Assembly: GCA_964423545.1 (NCBI GenBank)
Contig: CAYRFV010000274.1
Location: 1 to 7,430, forward strand
Length of the DNA stretch: 7,430 bases
Direction: 5' to 3'
Source: JALOOE01 sp964423545
GTDB taxonomy: Bacteria; Chloroflexota; Anaerolineae; CG2-30-64-16
Position numbers and translations under genes: made by a program
Notes under the pieces: model-generated
The model's input: only the letters and a program-made list of their open reading frames with translations
Told to the model about the DNA's origin: nothing
Database searches by the model: none
Shown: in pieces, positions 4,171 through 7,430 of the stretch
Layout: each line of letters starts with the position of its first letter
How positions within the stretch are numbered: position 1 is the first letter of the stretch

Positions 4171-6261
4171 ATGCTCGAAATGTTCACCGAAGCGCGGGGC
4201 GTCGCGATAATAGGCGCCTCCACAAGCCCGGACAAACTGGGCTACCAGGTCCTACACAACATCATCCGATATGGCTACCAAGGCGGCATCTATCCGGTCA
4301 ACCCGACGACGCCTGAGATCCTGGGGCTGAAGGCCTATCCGTCGGTGCTGGAATGCCCCGATCCTGTGAATCTGGCCGTGATCCTCGTGCCGAGCAAGGC
4401 TGTGCCGACGGTCATGGAGCAGTGCGGGCAGCGTGGCCTCAAGGGCGCCGTGGTCATCACCGCCGGCTTCCGTGAAGTCGGGCCGCAGGGCCGCGCGCTT
4501 GAGCAGCAAGTCATCGACATCTGCCATCACTACGGGATGCGGATGGTCGGCCCCAACGTCTTGGGCATCATCGATACGGTGCTCAATCTCAACGCCTCTT
4601 TTGCGGCCGGCATGCCGGATCGTGGCCGGATCGCCTTCATGTCGCAGTCAGGTGCGCTGTGCACTTCGATCCTCGACCTGGCGATGGGCCAGGGCATCGG
4701 CTTCTCGCGGTTCTACAGCATCGGCAACAAAGCCGATATCAACGAGTTGGACCTGGTGAAAGCCTGGGCGGACGATCCCGAAACGCGTGCCATCATGGCC
4801 TATCTGGAAGGGATCACGAATGGGCCGGAGTTCATCCGCATCGCCAGCAACGTCACCCGCCACAAGCCGATCATCGCGATCAAGTCGGGCACCACCAGCG
4901 CGGGCTCGAAGGCAGTCTCTTCGCACACCGGCACCCTGGCCGGCTCCGAGGCGGCCTATGACGCGGCGTTCAAGCAGTGCGGCATCATTCGCGCCGGCTC
5001 GGTCCAGGAGCTTTTCGACTACGCCCGGGCATTCGCCCGCCAACCCTTGCTGGAAGGGGACGCCATCGCCGTCATCACCAACGCCGGTGGACCTGGCATC
5101 ATGGCATCCGACGCCATCGAGCATGCAGGGCTGAAACTGGCAGCTCTCGCCAACGAAACCAAGCTGAGGCTCCAGGCCCAGTTGCCCGCAGCCGCCAGTG
5201 TCGCCAATCCGATCGATGTGCTGGGCGATGCCCCGGCCAATCGCTACGCACTGGCGATCGAGGCCGCCCTGAAAGATCCGAACGTCAATGCCCTGCTGCT
5301 GGTGCTCACCCCGCAGACGTCGACGCAAATCCCGGAGACCGCCGAGGTGTTGGGCAAGTTGTCCAAGCAGTACGGCAAGCCGGTCTTCGGTGCGATGATG
5401 GGCGATGCCGCCATTCGCAAGGGGGTCGAGGTGCTGCGCACCTACGACGTGCCCAACTATCAGGTGCCTGAGCGCGCCGTTTCCGCCATTGCGTCGATGT
5501 GGCGGCACCGCCAGTGGCTCAACACGCCGCCACTGGCCGTGGAACCGATGGAGGTCGACCGGGAGAAGGTCGCTCAGGTGTTTGCCAGGGTGCGCGCCGA
5601 GGGCCGCGTCACCATCGGTGACGCCGAGGCGCGCGATATCTTGGAAGCGTATGGTGTGCCGCTGCCCAAGGCCGGCCTGGCGGCCACTGCCGACGAGGCG
5701 GTGACGCTGGCCGAGTCGATCGGCTACCCGGTCGTGATGAAGATCGCATCGCCGGACATCCTGCACAAGTCGGATATCGGCGGCATCAAGCTGAACATCA
5801 CCTCGGCCGGCGAGGTGCGCGACGCGTTCGATCTGCTGACCTATCGCGGCCGTCGCTACATGCCGGATGCCACCATCTGGGGCTGCCAGGTGCAGCAGAT
5901 GGTGAAGGGCGGTCGCGAGGTGATCATCGGTGTGAATCGCGACCCTCAGTTCGGCCCGCTGATTATGTTCGGCCTGGGCGGCATCTACGTGGAGGCGCTG
6001 AAGGACGTCACCTTCCGGGTAGCGCCAATCGATCGCCGCAACGCCACTGAGATGCTGGACGAGATCCGCGCCTATAAGCTGCTGCGCGGGGTCCGCGGGG
6101 AAAAACCGTCGGATCGGATGGCCATCGTCGACACACTGCTGCGCATCTCGCAACTCGTCTCCGACTTTCCAGAGATCGTCGAGCTGGATATCAACCCGCT
6201 GATGGTCTTCGAGCAGGGCCGGGGCGTGTTAGGGATTGACATGCGGCTGGCTTTGAAGTAA
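4171..6261 (+). CDS. ADP-forming acetate/acyl-CoA ligase, fused alpha-beta subunits
   Basis: A 696-residue NDP-forming acyl-CoA synthetase: acyl-CoA + ADP + Pi to acid + CoA + ATP, reversible, cytosolic. Domains in order: CoA-binding Rossmann domain (about 6-100, AIIGAS at 12-17); the two ligase/flavodoxin-like domains (about 150-450) with SQSGAL (158-163) and SSHTGTLAGSE, whose H252 is the expected phosphohistidine; then an ATP-grasp domain (about 470-696) with ILHKSDIGGI, whose H532 is the expected second phosphohistidine, GLGG (601-604), E608 and ELDINPL (671-677). No GNAT domain follows, so it is not a Pat-type protein acetyltransferase. The acid used (acetate, propionate or other) cannot be read from sequence. 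ATG 4171 is chosen over an in-frame GTG at 4111 because the latter lies inside the inverted repeat and upstream of the predicted transcription start, and homologues begin ML(E)xFxxxxxVA(V/I)IGAS. The DRTGG gene follows after 41 bases. Confidence 0.93.
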   Translation: MLEMFTEARGVAIIGASTSPDKLGYQVLHNIIRYGYQGGIYPVNPTTPEILGLKAYPSVLECPDPVNLAVILVPSKAVPTVMEQCGQRGLKGAVVITAGFREVGPQGRALEQQVIDICHHYGMRMVGPNVLGIIDTVLNLNASFAAGMPDRGRIAFMSQSGALCTSILDLAMGQGIGFSRFYSIGNKADINELDLVKAWADDPETRAIMAYLEGITNGPEFIRIASNVTRHKPIIAIKSGTTSAGSKAVSSHTGTLAGSEAAYDAAFKQCGIIRAGSVQELFDYARAFARQPLLEGDAIAVITNAGGPGIMASDAIEHAGLKLAALANETKLRLQAQLPAAASVANPIDVLGDAPANRYALAIEAALKDPNVNALLLVLTPQTSTQIPETAEVLGKLSKQYGKPVFGAMMGDAAIRKGVEVLRTYDVPNYQVPERAVSAIASMWRHRQWLNTPPLAVEPMEVDREKVAQVFARVRAEGRVTIGDAEARDILEAYGVPLPKAGLAATADEAVTLAESIGYPVVMKIASPDILHKSDIGGIKLNITSAGEVRDAFDLLTYRGRRYMPDATIWGCQVQQMVKGGREVIIGVNRDPQFGPLIMFGLGGIYVEALKDVTFRVAPIDRRNATEMLDEIRAYKLLRGVRGEKPSDRMAIVDTLLRISQLVSDFPEIVELDINPLMVFEQGRGVLGIDMRLALK

Positions 6262-6302
6262 GCTCAGTCCAGTGACCACAGGAAACTCACAGGAGCAATC
6301 TC

Positions 6303-7367
6303 ATGAAAGCTTTATACGTCACTTCTGCCGAAACCTTCTCCGGCAAGTCGGCTTTATGCATTGGCGTGGGCATCCGCCTGCGCAAAGACGGGCTCCGAGC
6401 CGGCTATATGAAGCCGGTCAATGTCAACTGCGAGGTGAACGAGGGCGTGCCCTTCGACGAAGACGTCAACTTCGCCAAGCGGGTTTTCGAGATGAAGGAG
6501 CCGTTCGATACGCTGTGCCCTGTCGCCCTGACCCCGGCCAAGAAGGAGCAGCAACTGCGCGGGCCCGAGGTCAACTATGAGCCCAAGCTGCTGGAAGCTG
6601 TCGCCAAGCTCGGCGAAAGCTACGACGTGCTCGTGCTCGAGGGTGGGCGCAGCCTGCGCGAAGGGTACATTGCGGGCCTGCCGCCCAAGCGGGTGACCGA
6701 TCTGCTGGCTGCCAAAACGCTGATGGTCGTGAAGTGGGACGAAGACCTGATGGTCGATCGCATCATGACCGGGCAGAACTACTTCAAGGAAGCGTTGATC
6801 GGAGCCGTGATCAATGAGGTGCCACGACCCCAGCTCGATCACGTGCAAGAGACCGTGGTGCCTTTCCTGAATCGCCACGGCATCAACGTGTTAGGCGTGG
6901 TGCGCAAGGAGCAACTGCTGGCGGCGCCCAGTGTGCGGGAGCTGGCCGAGGGGTTGGATGCGGAGCTGCTTTGCGCCAACGAATGCTTCGATGAGTTGGT
7001 GGAACACTTCCTGGTTGGCGCCATGGGCGCTGAAAGTGCGTTGAGCTACTTCCGCCGCAAGCCGAACAAGGCCGTGATCACCGGCGGGGACCGCACCGAC
7101 ATCCAACTGGCAGCCCTGGAGACCTCGACGCGCTGCCTGGTGCTCACAGGCAACCTGTACCCGGCAGCTCCCGTGCTCAACCGGGCCGACGAACTCTGCG
7201 TGCCGGTGCTGCTGACCAGGCTGGACACACTGGCCGCCATCGAGATCATCGAGAGGTTCTTCAACCGCAGCCGCTTCCAGCAGCCCCAGAAGATCGAGCG
7301 CTTCTCCGCACTGCTGGACGAGTACTTCGACTACGCCGCGCTCCACGACGCGCTGGGACTCGGCTGA
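6303..7367 (+). CDS. BioD-like P-loop + DRTGG domain protein (phosphotransacetylase N-terminal-like, no transacetylase domain)
   Basis: A 354-residue protein. Residues 1 to about 200 form a BioD-like/AAA_26 nucleotide-binding domain: a P-loop SAETFSGKSA at 8-17, GYMKPV (34-39), VLEGGRSLREG (111-121) in the position of the BioD VEGAGG segment, and VVKWDEDL (142-149). About residues 205-315 form a DRTGG domain, with APSVRELAEGLDAELL (208-223), VGAMG (238-242) and ITGGDRTDIQLAAL (259-272). This is the architecture of the N-terminal half of large (~700-aa) phosphotransacetylases, but the catalytic PTA domain is absent, so despite the common label 'phosphotransacetylase family protein' it should not itself make acetyl phosphate. 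AGGAG lies 7 bases before the ATG, 41 bases after the ligase stop, suggesting one operon. A sensory or regulatory partner of the ligase is inference; the true role is unknown. Confidence 0.88.
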   Translation: MKALYVTSAETFSGKSALCIGVGIRLRKDGLRAGYMKPVNVNCEVNEGVPFDEDVNFAKRVFEMKEPFDTLCPVALTPAKKEQQLRGPEVNYEPKLLEAVAKLGESYDVLVLEGGRSLREGYIAGLPPKRVTDLLAAKTLMVVKWDEDLMVDRIMTGQNYFKEALIGAVINEVPRPQLDHVQETVVPFLNRHGINVLGVVRKEQLLAAPSVRELAEGLDAELLCANECFDELVEHFLVGAMGAESALSYFRRKPNKAVITGGDRTDIQLAALETSTRCLVLTGNLYPAAPVLNRADELCVPVLLTRLDTLAAIEIIERFFNRSRFQQPQKIERFSALLDEYFDYAALHDALGLG

Positions 7368-7412
7368 CGGACGCCTAGTAGTCTGTCAATGATCAAGTGA
7401 TGAGTTCGTAGT

Positions 7413-7428
7413 AGCGGCTTTAGTCGCT
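7413..7428. repeat. Short hairpin, possibly part of a dispersed intergenic repeat
   Basis: AGCGGC (7413-7418), a TTTA loop, then GTCGCT (7423-7428) form a 6-bp stem with one G-T pair, preceded by TTCGTAGT, 46 bases after the last stop codon. The form (GTAGTAGCGGCTTTAGTCGCT) looks like the short palindromic intergenic repeats I recall from Chloroflexota genomes. Only one copy is in the window and it runs into the window edge, so repeat status is inferred. No T tract follows within view. Confidence 0.35.
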
Positions 7429-7430
7429 GG

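Noticed and set aside
4648..6153. 501-codon open frame on the minus strand, opposite the acyl-CoA ligase gene
   Set aside because: It lies wholly antisense to a gene with intact catalytic motifs, its translation is His/Arg/Gln-rich without any recognisable family, and such shadows are expected where third codon positions are strongly G/C.

Overview
This is a GC-rich bacterial window of compact, housekeeping-type genes. The style of the proteins and the pairing of a fused ADP-forming acyl-CoA synthetase with a BioD-like/DRTGG protein suggest a member of the Chloroflexota (Anaerolineae/Caldilineae/Chloroflexia-like). That placement comes from recalled family resemblance, not a search. Two runs of exactly ten N (2664-2673 and 3632-3641) mark a scaffolded draft or metagenome assembly.

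Layout: (1) 1-411, plus strand: the 3' end of an NAD(P)H-hydrate dehydratase gene cut by the window edge. (2) 426-1122, minus strand: two small envelope-type genes, a DUF948-like protein followed by a YtxH-like protein, with their own promoter (TTGCAA-N17-TACACT) and a strong hairpin/T-tract terminator that also separates them from the convergent nnrD gene. (3) 1167-3833, minus strand: a sulfur-relay cluster. It holds a cysteine desulfurase (iscS type, broken only by an assembly gap), tRNA 2-thiouridylase mnmA, and a three-helix membrane protein whose start overlaps the mnmA stop as ATGA. A good sigma70-type promoter (TTGTCA-N17-TAGAAT) lies upstream. (4) 3834-4170: a 337-bp divergent control region. 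(5) 4171-7367, plus strand: a 696-aa ADP-forming acetate/acyl-CoA ligase and a 354-aa P-loop + DRTGG protein, probably one operon. (6) 7368-7430: intergenic tail with a small hairpin that looks like part of a dispersed repeat.

How the genes work together: IscS takes sulfur from cysteine and MnmA uses it to thiolate U34 of tRNAs, so the adjacent same-strand genes form a plausible supply-and-use pair. On the other side, the acyl-CoA ligase would interconvert acyl-CoA and acid plus ATP (energy conservation or acetate activation). Its partner carries only the non-catalytic N-terminal architecture of large phosphotransacetylases and is a candidate regulator or accessory protein.

The most striking non-coding signal is upstream of the ligase gene: a perfect 12-bp inverted repeat whose right arm runs into an exact match to the sigma54 (-24/-12) promoter consensus, about 30 bp before the start codon. 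I saw no CRISPR array, transposase, tRNA or rRNA, and nothing that amounts to a wholly new system. The better leads are the sigma54/palindrome control element and the uncharacterised DRTGG partner protein.
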